DNA of 64,000 bases from Conoideocrella luteorostrata (taxonomy: Eukaryota > Ascomycota > Sordariomycetes > Hypocreales > Clavicipitaceae), in contig JASWJB010000030.1 in assembly GCA_032433595.1 (NCBI GenBank), forward strand, positions 62,001 to 126,000, read 5' to 3'. Positions 22,641-35,593 of this stretch are shown here, piece by piece. The position numbers were made by a program, and so were the translations under genes. Below the pieces are notes generated by a model. The model worked only from the letters and a program-made list of their open reading frames with translations. It made no database searches and was not told where the DNA came from. Numbering within the stretch: position 1 is the first letter of the stretch; every line of letters starts with the position of its first letter.

Positions 22641-23435
22641 ATAGGATCGAAAACACCTTCGACAGGTGTGTGAGGCATTTCTGCAGTTCGAAGACGAGAA
22701 TTTCCTTCCAATGACAGTTCGAAATTGGATATATCGTCCGCTCAGGACCGCAGGTTGCTGAGTTCATCACACACTCGGTGGCGCCTACAGGCCGCGCTTC
22801 AATCCACTGGTATATCTACCATACATCAGATGCTGTTGCCTGTAAGCTCAATATCGATCAGGCTGGGCGCTGGCTAGCGGTTGTCCATGTGCAGCAGTGC
22901 AGTGATCGCAAATAGCCATGCTAACCGCAAGGTGGGCGTCGTGGCTACCTCCCTTAAATGGTCGCCTGGGTTGTTAAAATCGGTGGCAGCGTTGCGTGAC
23001 ACCTACGACCGTCACAACCGTAGTGGCTAGTTTCACGACCAGGCTGCTAATCCCGGTCTACTTGGGCATGCCTGGCGATTACCAATGATTCTTCAAATGC
23101 AGCGTGGCTTACGGAGTAGACTTCGCGCTATTGTGCTCTCTCCTACTAGAGCACTCCTTCCATGGCGAGTCTACCAACCAAGTTTCTAAATAAAGCCTCC
23201 GCTGCATTGCATCTCCTGTGCGCACATAGCTCGGTGCTGGCGCTTCGCGTCACGGCACACAAACATGGCCATCCCGTACTGCAGATATACCTTGTACAGC
23301 CGACCTGTGGCAGCTAGAATTCACAGTGGCACTCATTCTAGCCATGACCAATGCCCACTCTGTCGGGAGAACACTCGCTGGGGCAGCGCACTGACCAGCC
23401 TGGTGTTCTCTCTCAGGGCTCTCCCGCTCTATCGG
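22641..23435. other. Non-coding stretch, no gene seen
   Basis: Degenerate sequence between repeats. No protein similarity recognised. Confidence 0.4.
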
Positions 23436-23720
23436 CTAACGTGCTACAGTGTCAGAGAATATCGTGACTGTTACAGAATATCGTGTATTCTTTAACCGAT
23501 TGTTCGCAAAGAGGCCATCATAGACAGCCTTCTCCTTCTCGTCTGCAGCCGGCTGGATGAAAAGCAGCGTTTGGAAGTCGCAGGCTCTCTCGGCTTCGGA
23601 GCTGATTCGCCGAATTTGCTGCAGACCAGTCTGCTCAAACGCCGTCATGTCGGCAACTTGCGCCTGAATTTGAAGAAGCAGCTCTTCAACCGTCTTGCGC
23701 TTGTACGCTTCTAGAACCAT
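23436..23720 (-). pseudogene. NRPS condensation-domain fragment
   Basis: The frame carries GLQQIRRISSEAERACDFQT followed by LLFIQPAADE, which matches the N-terminal part of fungal NRPS condensation domains just before the HHxxxD region. It ends without that motif and has no flanking domains. It is a small relic, separate from the broken module at 8-9.8 kb. Confidence 0.55.
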
Positions 23721-24039
23721 ATGAAGCTTATTGTAATATTCTTGAACCCGTTCAATGTCCTGAGAAGCTTAACGATTAGAATCAAGCTTTTTCTGCAAGC
23801 ATCTTTGGTATTAATGCCGTAGAATAAACCGTGTGGTCCGAAGCTTTCCAACAACTTCGGGTGGCGTGGTTAAGCTAGCTGGTGTCGGATATCGCGGTGG
23901 CTGTTGGTGGACGACACTGGAATCGAGAGGAATCGGGAGGCCTCACAGGCAGGAAGAAGGGGTATAAATTGAAGCATTCTGACGAGTCTGTCAGAAGAGA
24001 AATCCTGCATCTTTCATCTTTTTTCATCGGCACTCTCAT

Positions 24040-24400
24040 CAATTTACATGAATTTGACCCCTTCGTTGTGATTCCAACAGCTGAAGCCCTCTCTCTTAGA
24101 ATATAAGTTGTAGCATCCGTAATATATTCAGGTCGTACGGCAAAGTTGATACTGTCAATTTTATCGATATATTGACATAAAGCAGTCTCTTCTTCATCAG
24201 ATAGCTTTGAATGGTGTGCTGGGCTGTCTTTCTTAGTGGAAATTCTTTGCAGTCGTCTTCGTAGTCTTGAGCGAGGGACATCGAATTCCCGGGCAACCGC
24301 CGCGATTTTGGCGCCTGGATTATCGTCAAATATATTGAAGAGCCTCAATGACACGAATTTCAACTTCGCTTTTTGCTGCATCGACGCTGGTTGCAGCCAT
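24040..24400 (-). pseudogene. pogo/Fot1-type DNA transposase remnant (N-terminal part)
   Basis: From ATG at 24400 the minus strand reads MAATSVDAAKSEVEIRV. After a frame break it continues with NPGAKIAAVAREFDVPRSRL, RRRLQRI, KLSDEEETALCQYIDKIDSI and AVRPEYITDATTYILRERA: the psq-type helix-turn-helix and CENP-B-like DNA-binding half of a pogo-family transposase. The DDE catalytic half is missing, so the copy is dead. A shorter relic lies at 6290-6363. Confidence 0.7.
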
Positions 24401-25352
24401 TTCAGCGGTTGAATGCGTCAATAGTTGAAAAGTGGCCGTTGTACTGATGTGGCCGCCGTTGGACCGAGAAGCACCACCTTATGGTGGGGTGTGGCACGAG
24501 TAAGCTGAACGCAGACAGCGGCCCGGCGGGTCCACCCGGAAGGCAGCTGTCGTGGGGCCTTTAAGATCGGATGTCGATATACTAGCGCGCCACGTTTGGA
24601 CAACACTCCATCTGCTTGTCTCATCCAGTTGGGGGATTCATCATCGTGGCGGTGTGAACACGGCTGCGGATCTCCCTGTCAATTCCTGTTGTCTGAATTA
24701 CCTAATGGCCCAATGCCCAGCTATGCATCTATCTGACACACTGTCTCACCTTTTTCAGAATGGTCTGCTCCGTATTTGGTTGCACGCCCATTCGCATCAA
24801 GCCCACACTAATATTTAGTCTCGCAGTGGCATTGCCAGGGGTAGCATCTTTTGGCGGAATGAATAGTGACAACAAAAGCACACCATAACCTTCCCCCCTT
24901 CCCCCCCCCCTCCGATGACCCCTCTTTAAACCGCCACGAAAATGCCGTCTTGGAGAAGCGGAAGTTGGCCGGCATTTTCCATTGGCTAGCCGCCGCTGAA
25001 ACCTACTCTTCTCCGCTCTTGTGGAAGCCAACTGTCCGGTGTGATTGTGACTCCAAATTTACTGCTACATCATACGAGCACTGCACAGACGAGAGGCTGG
25101 CGAGCAGCCTGACGAGACATGATGCAATCCGACTCCTCCGATAATGGCTCGTTATTTAGCTAATGCTCGCAAAATATCCTTCTGTTCTGGCTGCTTTGCT
25201 CAATTCCAACTTTGCGGAGCCAATTCTTATCTCCTTGCTGAAGTGAAGAGTACATAGTCGTTTTACTTTGCATTAACGCTACATCCCATTCTGCTCTATT
25301 CTACTAGCAACTGATTTGATCAAGACACCACGACTGGAGAAAGACATACACC
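24401..25352. other. Intergenic region upstream of the P450
   Basis: A C/T-rich run occurs at about 24890-24912. No gene recognised. The last 200 bases should hold the P450 promoter; no clear TATA box was picked. Confidence 0.4.
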
Positions 25353-27049
25353 ATGACACTATACGCCCTTTTGCTCTTGTTGCTTACTCTACTACTTTGC
25401 CTGACTGCCGGTCGAGTCATTTATGCCTTGTTCTTGTCGCCTTACAAAAACGTCCCAGGCCCGAAACTCTGCAAAATTACGCGCTACTGGTCCATCTACC
25501 ATGACTTATGGCTGTGTCGCATCAACAAGATTTACGAGTGGCACCGCGAGTATGGTGACGTCGTGCTCGTTGCTCCCGGAGAAGTCTCTTTCGCCAGCGC
25601 GGCGCTGACCAAGGAGATATACGGCTCTACTGGGCGTCATCCCAAAAGTAGATACTTTGACAACTTCCTCATGTATGGAGAAAGGCCAATATTCTGCACC
25701 CTCGATGTTAAAGAGCATCGCCAAATGCTCAAACGAACGTTTTCTTTCTACCAGCCCACCTCACTCTACAAGCCGACAGCGCTGCAGCCCATGCGGGCCA
25801 ACGTAATAAAATTTCTCAGCCAGTTGAAGAGGGGCATCGAGGTGCAGCCAACAGTCGATGTTTTGCTCTGGTGCAACTTCTACTCGTTTGACAACATAAC
25901 AGGCCTGGTTTATGGCCCCGAGCTCTGCGCTCGTACAATCGAGGAGGCAGAGTGCGAGGAGCGAACGATACTGGAGGGCTGGAAGGAGGTCGAAGTCTGG
26001 AACAATCTGTCCTACAACTTCCCTCTGGCTCACAAGATAATTAGGACTGTTGTATGCTATGCTAGATCAGACCCAACGTTTCTGTCGGCCGAGGAGAGAT
26101 TGACCGACTGGAATATGGAAAAGATTGTGTCTGCGAGGCAAAATCCGGACAAGATGGTCGCCGGCTCTCTTATGCATCAGCTGTGCAACGCGAAGACATC
26201 TGACGGCGAGCAGTTTCCCGTGCCATGGATTGCGGCCGAAATGTTGGACAATATCCATGCCGCTCAAACCACGGTGGCTCTCTCACTGACCTATACGCTC
26301 TGGAATCTAGCGTGCCACCCCGAATGGCAGAACCGCATCCGATCAGAGCTTCTTGCGCTGCCCATCAAGGGAGATGGCCTGCCCAGCTTAGATGTCATCA
26401 TGGCGGCACCAATTCTAGATGCATGCTTTCGGGAATCCAGCAGACTGAATCCCCTATCTAGTGGAAGGGCTGAGAGGGTGGTTCCAGCTGCCAGGGCATA
26501 TGGCGGTATCGTGCTGCCGACTGGCGTAAGTGATTTATGCTCCCAATGCTCTTTCCTTGCCATCTTGTCCCAATGCTCTCTCTCTCTCTGGCTCTCTCTC
26601 TCCCTTGAGTTTCATTTTTTTTAATTCATTTTTCCTGTTTTTGCTAATAAAAGAATGGCATGCAGACCATCGTGTCAACGTCGACTCTGTCGATGCACCA
26701 CCGGCTCGACGTGTTCCCAGATGCTCACGCATACCGGCCCGACCGTTGGCTGGAAGCTGACGAGGTAACCTTGCGCGCCATGGAGTCGTGCTACATGCCA
26801 TTCGGCTACGGTGCACGTCTCTGCTTGGGCAAAGCGTTCGCCATAGCGGAGATTAAGCTACTCATTGCGGGCATCGTGATGAAATACGGGCTGTGCGACG
26901 ATCCCCAGTCGGCAACGACGAACCGGAGCATGGAACAGCTTGGCACGCAAAATGCCATGCCGCGGGGTCAGCGATGTGACATCAGGTTTAGGCAACTGGC
27001 AGGGTCGGAACTTTCGCGGAGCAATAATGCCCAAAGCGTGCTGTCATAA
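25353..27049 (+). CDS. Cytochrome P450 monooxygenase
   Basis: Two exons, 25353-26525 and 26666-27049, with a 140-nt intron (GTAAGT...TGCAG) in phase, giving 518 residues. An N-terminal membrane anchor (YALLLLLLTLLLCLTAG) is followed by the proline hinge VPGPKL. The I-helix motif is AAQTT, the K-helix ExxR is ESSR, the PxRW motif is YRPDRW, and the heme loop is FGYGARLCLGKAFA with Cys444 as iron ligand. All core residues are present, so it should be a functional ER-bound class II monooxygenase using a P450 reductase. It lies 1.2 kb upstream of an ABC-C transporter on the same strand, which suggests export or detoxification of its product, but neither substrate nor CYP family can be told. Confidence 0.9.
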
Positions 27050-28283
27050 TTGGGCCATGTTTGTTTAAGACGCAGCTGAAATATGCGAAAACGTGCTAGT
27101 GGGGTTTTTGTTTTCCTACAAGGGTATCTGTTAAGTATGGGATGAGCTGCTATCCTGGTAGCATTCTTGAGACGGGGGTGCAGACAAGCCCCAGCATTAT
27201 ACACAGGCCAGCTAGAGTTAAGTACATCCTCTGCAGAGGGTAATAGAATATAAACGCGACAGTCACTGTATGCTTAGAGACCTAGGTACTTGGGTGTACA
27301 CAGACCAAAACAAGGGATTGCTGTGTATCCTATGTTATACCACCACCCCACAGTACAGGCGTGTTCGGCACTTGCAATAAAGTACCCAATATGTCGCCAT
27401 CATAGTTAGTGGCTGGCTGAACGGGCGGCATGTATTTGCTGCCAAGTCGTACAGTTAGCATGGAGAACTCGCCCAGAAGTACCCTGAGGGCACACCTTCT
27501 CCGCTGGCGGTGGCGTTCATTTCCAGGGGCGGCCATGTCCCTTCTGAACACGAGAGACTTAGCTGCATGCTGTGGGATGGATTTATAGCAACCTAAGACA
27601 GCGCTATTAGATACCAGCCCCTTTCCCCCACCTTTAGCGCCTTTTACTCGCTGCACCAGAGCCTTCTTGTACTCCGTACGGAGTACTGTTGCCTGTTTTT
27701 TTTTTTTTCCTTTTTTTCTTTGCGCCCTCAGCCACTAAGAGCTGTAGTAATGGAGCTCTCTTCACCAAGTACAGCTTATATTCCAGCGTAATGATCATCT
27801 CATGTGTCTTTACTACGGAGAGTGCGCAAAATTACTCCGTACAGCCAAGGCGAATTGACCCAATTCAGAATTATCAGGCTTAGCGCAGCTGGAGCCGACA
27901 CCAACCGTTCTGAAATTATGGTGATGTTTCACCCCGCTGGGTTGATGTATCAAAGGCCCATTTAAATTTCCACGCAAAATGTGATCCAATTGGCGAACCG
28001 CCACTCTGGGAGCTACTGCTTGGGGCGTCAGCGCACTCCAGGTCCAGAGACGCGGCAGGATTTCCCTTTTCTCCTGTCCCCTTTCGAACATCACAATTTG
28101 GCCCAATTGGATCATGTAAACTCGATATCTTCTGACTTGAAACTCATCACCGTTGCACATGTCCCCCATGACTGCTAAAGTGGCACTTGGGCTCGACAAC
28201 ACCGCAAAGCTAGATCAAACACACAACCCCTCTGTGGGCGTCTCGAGGGAATGGTGCGCGCGTCGCTGGCACATTTGCCCAGC
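27050..28283. other. Intergenic region between P450 and ABC transporter
   Basis: Holds a perfect 18-bp palindrome (27669-27686), a T-rich run after it and another half site near 27834. No gene seen. Confidence 0.45.
27669..27686. repeat. Perfect 18-bp palindrome GTACTCCGTACGGAGTAC
   Basis: Self-complementary over 18 bases. Related perfect palindromes occur at 34348, 37148, 37489 and 62457, all intergenic. Confidence 0.8.
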
Positions 28284-31200
28284 ATGGCCGAGAGCTCGTG
28301 CTCAATTGATGTTCACGATGTGTTCGGTCCCACTGTGGCATACTCCTGTCTCAATGGCTTCGATTTCACGCTGCTATTCGAAGAGGCCATCCTCACTCTT
28401 TTGCCTCTTCTCCTCACGGGTACGAGGCATGACGGTCTGCTTGCTTCCTCGGTGTGTCTGTGTTGCTAAGCTGGTTTCTAGTTCTACTCCTCGTCCCTCG
28501 CGCGATTCTACTTCGGAGCACTACTCCCAAAGTCAAACGATCCTGGCTCTTTGCACTGAAATTTGTATTTGATGTTTCGATTCTTTGGTCGCACCCACTT
28601 GGACCCAGTTAACAAAACTTGTTGAACAGGCGACGTTCGCTGTCTACATCCTTCTCCAGATAGTCTTGCTCGCTCTCCGGGCTGACCCCAATACCCCCAC
28701 CACTAGGCTTACCTTGCCAGCAACAGTCATCGTCATCGCCAGTTTTGTCTGGCTTCTTTACGTGTCATGCCTGGAGCACGTCCGATCAGTTCGACCGTCA
28801 ACCATTCTCTGCCTCTATTTAGGCCTATCCTGCCTGTTGGATCTGGCTAGCTCGCGTACCGTCTTCTTCATTCCCGGCTACCATGATGTGGCGCCCATCC
28901 AACTCGCCAGCTATTTTGTCAAACTCGTGCTACTGGCCGCGGAAGTATCTGAGAAGCGCAAGTTGCTCATGTGGCAGTGGGAAAACACGTCGCCAGAAGC
29001 TGCGGCGTCAATCTACAGCAGGGTGCTATTTATTTGGTTGAACCGCTTATTTTTCAAGGGATACAGAACTCATCTAACCGTGGACACCTTGACGCCGATA
29101 GACCAAGATATTCTCGACGCCTCGCGGCCTGTTAAGCTGCAGGAAAGATGGGGAAAAGGTACTTGCTCTGGCCACCTCCAACCGTGGAGTCGCTCTTCCG
29201 CTAACATGGCACCTGCCTTTCAGCCGACAAATCCAGCAAAACCGCTTTGCTTTGGGTCTTTGTCTGTCATTACAGGTGGGATCTCTTAGCTGGTGTCGTG
29301 CCGCGCCTCGCATATACTGGTTTCACTTTCACTGAGCCTTTTCTCGTGCAGCGAGTCCTCGACTTCACTACGGAACCGGAAGGCCCAAATTCGCGAAACT
29401 TCGCCTGGGGTCTCGTTGGAGCATATGCGATCGTCCACATTGGTAAAGCCGTATGACGGAGCTCCTACCAACTTGCTGCACCTCCCACAGACTAATTATG
29501 GCCCACTTAGATGTCGCTGGCATGGTATGAGCATATGACATATCGTGTCCTGACAATGTTTCGCGGCAGTTTAATCACCCTCATTTTCGGCAAAACTCTT
29601 CGCCTCAGTGCTAGTGCGGTGAAAGATGCCGAAGCCATTACTTTAATGAGCGCCGATATTGATCGCATTGGTCTCTGTATGGAGATTATACACGATTCTT
29701 ATTCCAGTGTCGTAGAGATTACATTGTCGCTGTGGTTTCTCTACAGGTTCCTTGGCATCGCCGTCGTTCCTCCCACACTCTTCATTGTTGGTAAGTACAG
29801 TCCCAACTCTCGATAATTAGCTGCCCCTGGCGCAAAATTCTAAGCCATCATAAGTTTGTCTTGTAGTTGGTATTCCTATTGCCGCTGCCGCCGGAGATGC
29901 TCAAGTGCCATGGCTCGAGGCTATTGAAGAACGTCTGGCTGTAACGTCTCAGGCGTTGGGAACAATGAAAGCGATCAGAATGGCTGGCTTGACGGATACT
30001 GTCCACGCGATTGTGTCAGGTCTTAGAATGAAAGAAGTCCGGGCTTCGCGCCTTTTCCGGCTCTTGTCCGTGCTAAAGACCGGCGCTGGTAAGTCTCATC
30101 GGCCCGCACACTCTCTCAACCTCCTCCTTCGCTTTAGCCTCAGCTAATTTGCGTGCCTGTAACAGCCAACTGCACATTTACTTTTGCTCCTGTGTTGGGT
30201 CTTGGGGCCTTCATCATACTGGCAGAGAAAAACAATACACAGACCTTGACGGAAGGTGTTGCATTCGCGGTTTTGGGTCTGTTCCAGCTGCAGGATAGGC
30301 CTGTGATGTCCCTGCTGCACGGCTTTGAGGACTTTCAAACCATTGTTAATGCGTTTGATCGCGTGCAAACCTACATCTCGTCCGCCGAGAGGGAAGACTC
30401 CAGAATTACTCCCGTTCTTGAAGAGTCAGGAACATCGCCGCGCGAAAGTTTGCGACACAAGTCGGACACAGTGATGCATGGAGATGGCATCCAGACCGAG
30501 CCCGCAACCTCTTCTTTCATCACCGATATGACGGCCATTAAGGTCAAAGATGCCGCAGCGGGATATTCCTGTGAAACAAAGATCCTCAAAAACATAAACC
30601 TTGAAATTGCCCGCGGCAAGATAACCATGATTGTTGGGCCTGTGGGCTCTGGTAAATCGACATTGCTGCGACTCCTCCTCGGAGAAGTGCCCCATGTCTC
30701 CGGAACTGTTGTTTCAGACTATTCGAAATGTGCATTTGCTCCCCAATCGCCATGGATCACCTGGGGCACGGTGCAAAGCAATATCTTGGGAATGTCTGCG
30801 TGGGACATGGAGTGGTACAAAACCGTCATTCGCGCATGTTCGCTAGATACTGACTTTGAAGACTTGCCCAGCGGAGACCAAACAAGAACAGGTACCCGAG
30901 GCTCACGTCTTAGTGGTGGTCAGCAAATACGGGTGGTAAGTAAGCACTTTTTCCGGTGGGAGGGTGACATGCGCTGATACTAGGCAGTCGTTAGCTCGTG
31001 CGTTGTACTCCAGAAACCCACTTATGATCTTGGACGACGTTCTCACCGGTCTTGATCGCACAACGGAAGCGAGCATCCTAACAGCTGTCTTCGACGTTGG
31101 CGGCATCCTCAAAAGGAGCAAGTCGACCGTAGTACTTGCCACCAATTCAGGTATGGTGGTTCGTCCGGCCCAATGATGCTTTGCTGACTTACTAAATGCG

Positions 31201-33506
31201 TTTTAGCCGGTCACCTTCGTTTTGCCGATCATATCATAGTCCTCAACAACGAAGGCGGTATTGTCGGGCAAGGCACTCTTGAAGAAGTCTCCGCGTCTGA
31301 CGGTTATGTGCAGCGTCTGGCCACTCTACCAGCCGCTGCGACGTCGCGACCGGAGTTGGAGTTATCAGAAGAAACCTACAGAGAACTTGGTCTCCCCGAT
31401 GAAGACGACGAGCTGGGTTCTAGCCGCCAGACGAGCGACTTCCAAGTGTACACCTACTACATCCAAGCTGCCGGTGGCTGGACCTTTTCCATTTATCTAT
31501 TGATCTGCACGGCCTACACCTTTGGTCTCGACTTTCCTTGTAAGTGTGTCGTGAAGCTGCGCCTTCGTCAACCTGCTGACTCTGTTTTCACTCCAGCTAT
31601 CTGGCTACAGTGGTGGACTGACTTCAATGTAAAGCACCCAAACGAGAACATTGGATACTGGTTGGGCGTTTATTTCGCCCTTGCGGGCTTGGCGATTGTG
31701 GGTTGCATGGGATCTGACTGGTATGTTGGCTGTAACACACGATGTGACGAAAAATTCTAACCGCTCTTTAGGGCTTTTCGGATGATGCTGGTTCCACGGA
31801 CATCACGCAAATTCCATCAGCTTTTGCTTGACACGACGATGCGGTAAGCTCCCCCCCCCCCCTTTTTTTTTTTTGCTTTTGTTTTTAATTGCTTTTCACT
31901 TTGCCCTTTTTTATGGAGATTCCTCTGCTCGATGGCTGATGGTCATCGCCCTCTAGCGCAACGACATCTTTTCTGACTTCGACCAATGCTGGATTAACTA
32001 CAAATCGGTTCAGCCAAGATTTACAGCTGATTGACAGCGACCTCCCACAATCTCTCGACGAGACTGTCATAAATTTCCTCGGCGTTATCATCTCGGCGGT
32101 GCTAGTGTTCGCGGGTTCGGGCTACGTCTCTGCTGCTATTCCCGTTTGCGCAGCCCTCCTCTTCCTCATTCAGATGTTTTATCTTCACACTTCGCGCCAG
32201 CTGCGACTGCTTGATATCGAAACCAAGGCGCCTTTATTCTCTCATTTCATCGAGACTTTGGGTGGCGTCACTTGTATACGAGCGTACGGATGGTCCGCAG
32301 AGTACATGGAGAGGAGCTACGACGTTCTTGACACTTCGCAGAAGCCGTACTATCTTCTATGGTGCATTCAGAGGTGGTTGACACTGGTGTTGGACCTGTT
32401 GGCAAGTGGCATCGCCGTGATGCTGGTCGCATTCGCAACAATGGTGAAAGGCGGATCGACTGGGCTCTTGGGTGTGGCTCTTTTTAATGTCATTAATTTC
32501 AGCACCATCCTCGAAACGTTTGTCACACAGTGGACTCAGCTGGAGACAGCCCTCGGTGCAATCAGCCGCGTAAAAGCCTTTGTTCACGACACCAAGCCAG
32601 AGAATTTGGATGGAGAAGTGGAGAATTTACCAGATAACTGGCCGTTGGCCGGCTCCATTGTCTTTGAAAATGTTTCAGCTTCTTACGAGACATCCGTTAG
32701 TCCCGTTGTAGATGGGTTCAATCTGTCTATCCAACCCGGAGAAAAGATTGCTCTGTGTGGGCGGACTGGAAGGTGGGTTTTACAGTGCACAGTTTGGCGG
32801 TACTACTTGACTACTAACTAAAAATTGTTCTGCAGTGGCAAATCTTCACTCCTTTTAACAATTCTTCGCATGCTTGAGCTTGACGCGGGTAGCATCACCA
32901 TTGACGGGCACAACATTAGCAAGGTGTCGCGTGAAGAATTGCGCAAGCGTCTCAACACATTGCCCCAGGAAGCATTTTTCCTGCACGGGAGTGTGCGCGA
33001 CAATATTGATCCGCAGCGAGTCTCTACTGACGAGCGCATTATTGAAGCACTGCGGGCTGTTCGCCTTTGGGATTTGCTGGATAGCCGCGGTGGACTCGAC
33101 GTGCCTCTCAGCGAGGACGCCTTGTCTCATGGTCAGCGACAGCTATTCTGCCTCGCCCGAGCGATTGCGCGCCCGGGCAGCATTGTTATCATCGATGAAG
33201 CAACAAGCAGGTATGAAGTCGAATGCCGTCTGCCATCGCCTGAACGACCGACCATGAGATTACTAACTGGGTAGCAGTGTTGATTCGGAAACAGACGAGC
33301 TCATGCAGCGAGTATTGCGAGAAGAGCTGAAAGGGCGTACCCTGATAGCGGTTGCCCACAAGCTACACACGGTGCTGGATTTTGATCGAATCGTGTTAAT
33401 CAACAAGGGAAAAATGGTCGAATCTGGAAATCCGAGGGAACTTCTCGCCGCTCCAACGTCAGCGTTCTACAAGCTGTACACGAGTACAGCCAGCACTGCC
33501 GAGTAA
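28284..33506 (+). CDS. ABC-C (MRP-type) full transporter
   Basis: Fourteen exons fit in phase: 28284-28419, 28482-28564, 28630-29158, 29224-29450, 29511-29790, 29867-30088, 30166-30935, 30988-31150, 31207-31539, 31597-31720, 31772-31843, 31957-32772, 32836-33210, 33278-33506, giving 1452 residues. An in-frame ATG at 28251 would add 11. Order is TMD0 (after CSIDVHDVFGPTVAYSC), TMD1, NBD1, TMD2, NBD2. NBD1 has Walker A GPVGSGKST, signature LSGGQQ and Walker B LMILDDVLTGLD (Asp in place of the catalytic Glu, normal for this class). NBD2 has GRTGSGKSS, signature LSHGQRQL and IVIIDEATSSVD. It should export organic anions or conjugates across the plasma or vacuolar membrane. Many small introns are typical of these genes. 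Together with the upstream P450 it may belong to a detoxification or metabolite-export unit. Confidence 0.9.
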
Positions 33507-35593
33507 CCAAAGTGGCTGGGGTTTCTATTGCTACAGTGAGCTTCTTGAACAGCCAGTGCAGGAAAAATGGCAGGCCATGCTTGATCCGGCCAGGGTCGCC
33601 ACTACACCCCCACACACACGGCAGAGCAGCCGTGACTTCAGATACTCCGCAAAGGGGCCTGTCTTTTGGACAGAGTAATTTGTGGGGTTAATTTAGACGG
33701 GCATTTTCACAGTCAAGAACATTCTATGCACATTTTGTTTCGTGGTACTCGTACTCCGTCCGTACTTGCCTGGAAATAGAAATGGAATTGCATCATCTCA
33801 GTCTTCGAGCCGGTTCGCCTCGGTCCTTGTGCCATGAAATCGCGGCGGTCCACGTCCCTCGTTTCGCCTGTTAAGCCTGCAAGTGAGAGACGGACTGAAG
33901 GGCGGTCAGGGTGCATCGTCCAGCGAACCAGGCGGGGTTTGTGCACCAATTGCTTGCCTAATGTATGCCATGCGGAGTACGGAGGACGGAGGACGGAGAT
34001 GAGAGGTAATACAGCCACGTCTCAGTTGAAGAAGGCGATCTCTTATTCAACACGAGACGGCGGGCGCAGAAATGCAACTAGTAGACGCGCATGTACTAGT
34101 AGTACCTGCTGGCCCGACGACGGTCTGCGGAGTAACGGCCAGAAGTGCTCCGTATTTGCGGCAGGCAACTCGCTCTTTTGGGGCGACCGTGGCTGGCTGT
34201 CCGCCATGTGGCCCCTACGATAATAATACCTTGACCCCGCTGCCCGCCCTGTGTACTTCGTAGTTAGCCTCGCTGGTCTAGGAAGGCGCGGTTGAGGGGG
34301 TTGGGACAAGGATAAGCATAACCAAGCCGCTGCCAACCCAAGTATTATACGGAGTACTCCGTACATCATACATACTTGGAACTAAAAAAACGATATATTA
34401 CGGATATGCATGTGCCTAACCCGCCTCAACCATATACCAGGTTGGCTAATTACATATGGAGCTGAAGTCTTTTACCGAAATGTGCGAATAATGGCCCCTC
34501 ATGAGCACCCACCCCACCATAGAGTATCGCCACCAGCACAGCTAGCAGGCTTGCGCGGGAACGGCGACGAAACAGATACTGAAGAACAATTTCCAACATG
34601 ACTGAGACTTGCACCAGCAGCAGGCCTTCAAGACCGTTTAGTGCGTGGTGAATTGAGATTGAGACTCAATCACAAATAAATAACATCTCGACCGCTTTTG
34701 CGTGTGTAACTATGTAACTGTCTGTCGTTAGCGCAGGTCTAAGACTCGCTTCGTCACAAGGTACATAAAATGCATCATTCACGATAATAGTGTGGGGCTT
34801 CAACCTTTACGGCTACATCTGTGACAAGCTGGCAACTGCGGGCGTCGAACTGAAACATCTCAATAGTAATATGTTGCACAGGTTATGACCCACTTGGGTC
34901 GTATTTGTGACTGATAACTAAGTTATGCTCTGATCTTGAACATGCATGATTCATGTGGAGTTTTTGCCTTTTGCTAGTACTTGTGGCACGCTTACACTCT
35001 TCGCCCAGCCCTCTGTGCTGCAGATGGACAGAAATCAGACGACGAGTAGCCGAAAGAGACGTTCTGCGCTTGTTGACGAGGTCCTCCTACGTGGCGTTTG
35101 GTGTCCCGTTAACCACTGGCTTGAGGTGCTGTGCCTTGAGGCCCGAAGAGGCATATACATGCCCGTTGGTGCGTGATCGGCTGAGAGATCCGATCCGCCA
35201 TCCGCTCAAGCCCTGACAGGGGGCTGGACGTGAGAAACACAAGAGAAAAGTAAGACGAGATGGGTCTCGACGCTGCTATGAGTCGGATGTGTGCGGCAGA
35301 ACCTAATACGTCAATATACGGAGTACATAGCATACAATTGTTTATATCACCTTGAGCTCGGAGCTTCGGGCGTCCCCATTTTGAGATTATCACAGAGACC
35401 GTACTGGTCATGAGGAGATACGCAACATTTCCTCTATTTCAAGTTCTATAAAAAAAACCTCGTGCATGTTTTTGTTCTTCACCTATCGGTAGTAACACCA
35501 GCAGACGACATCGACCTTGTGGCAATGGCGGTAATGTGGTCATCATCCCAAGGACCCAAGCTTGCAGCAACGCATGGACATTTGTAAACTAGT
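33507..35593. other. Intergenic region, no gene seen
   Basis: Contains the palindrome TACGGAGTACTCCGTA at 34348-34363, several related CGGAGTAC fragments (about 33754, 33973, 35318) and a dispersed-repeat copy at about 34763-34840. Short frames on both strands have no recognisable similarity. Confidence 0.45.
34348..34363. repeat. Perfect 16-bp palindrome TACGGAGTACTCCGTA
   Basis: Circular permutation of the 27669 palindrome, intergenic. Confidence 0.75.

Noticed and set aside
32836..33210. Degenerate NBD2 signature (LSHGQ) as a sign of a dead ABC transporter
   Set aside because: Non-canonical signatures and an Asp-for-Glu Walker B in NBD1 are normal in the ABC-C class; both Walker A motifs are intact.
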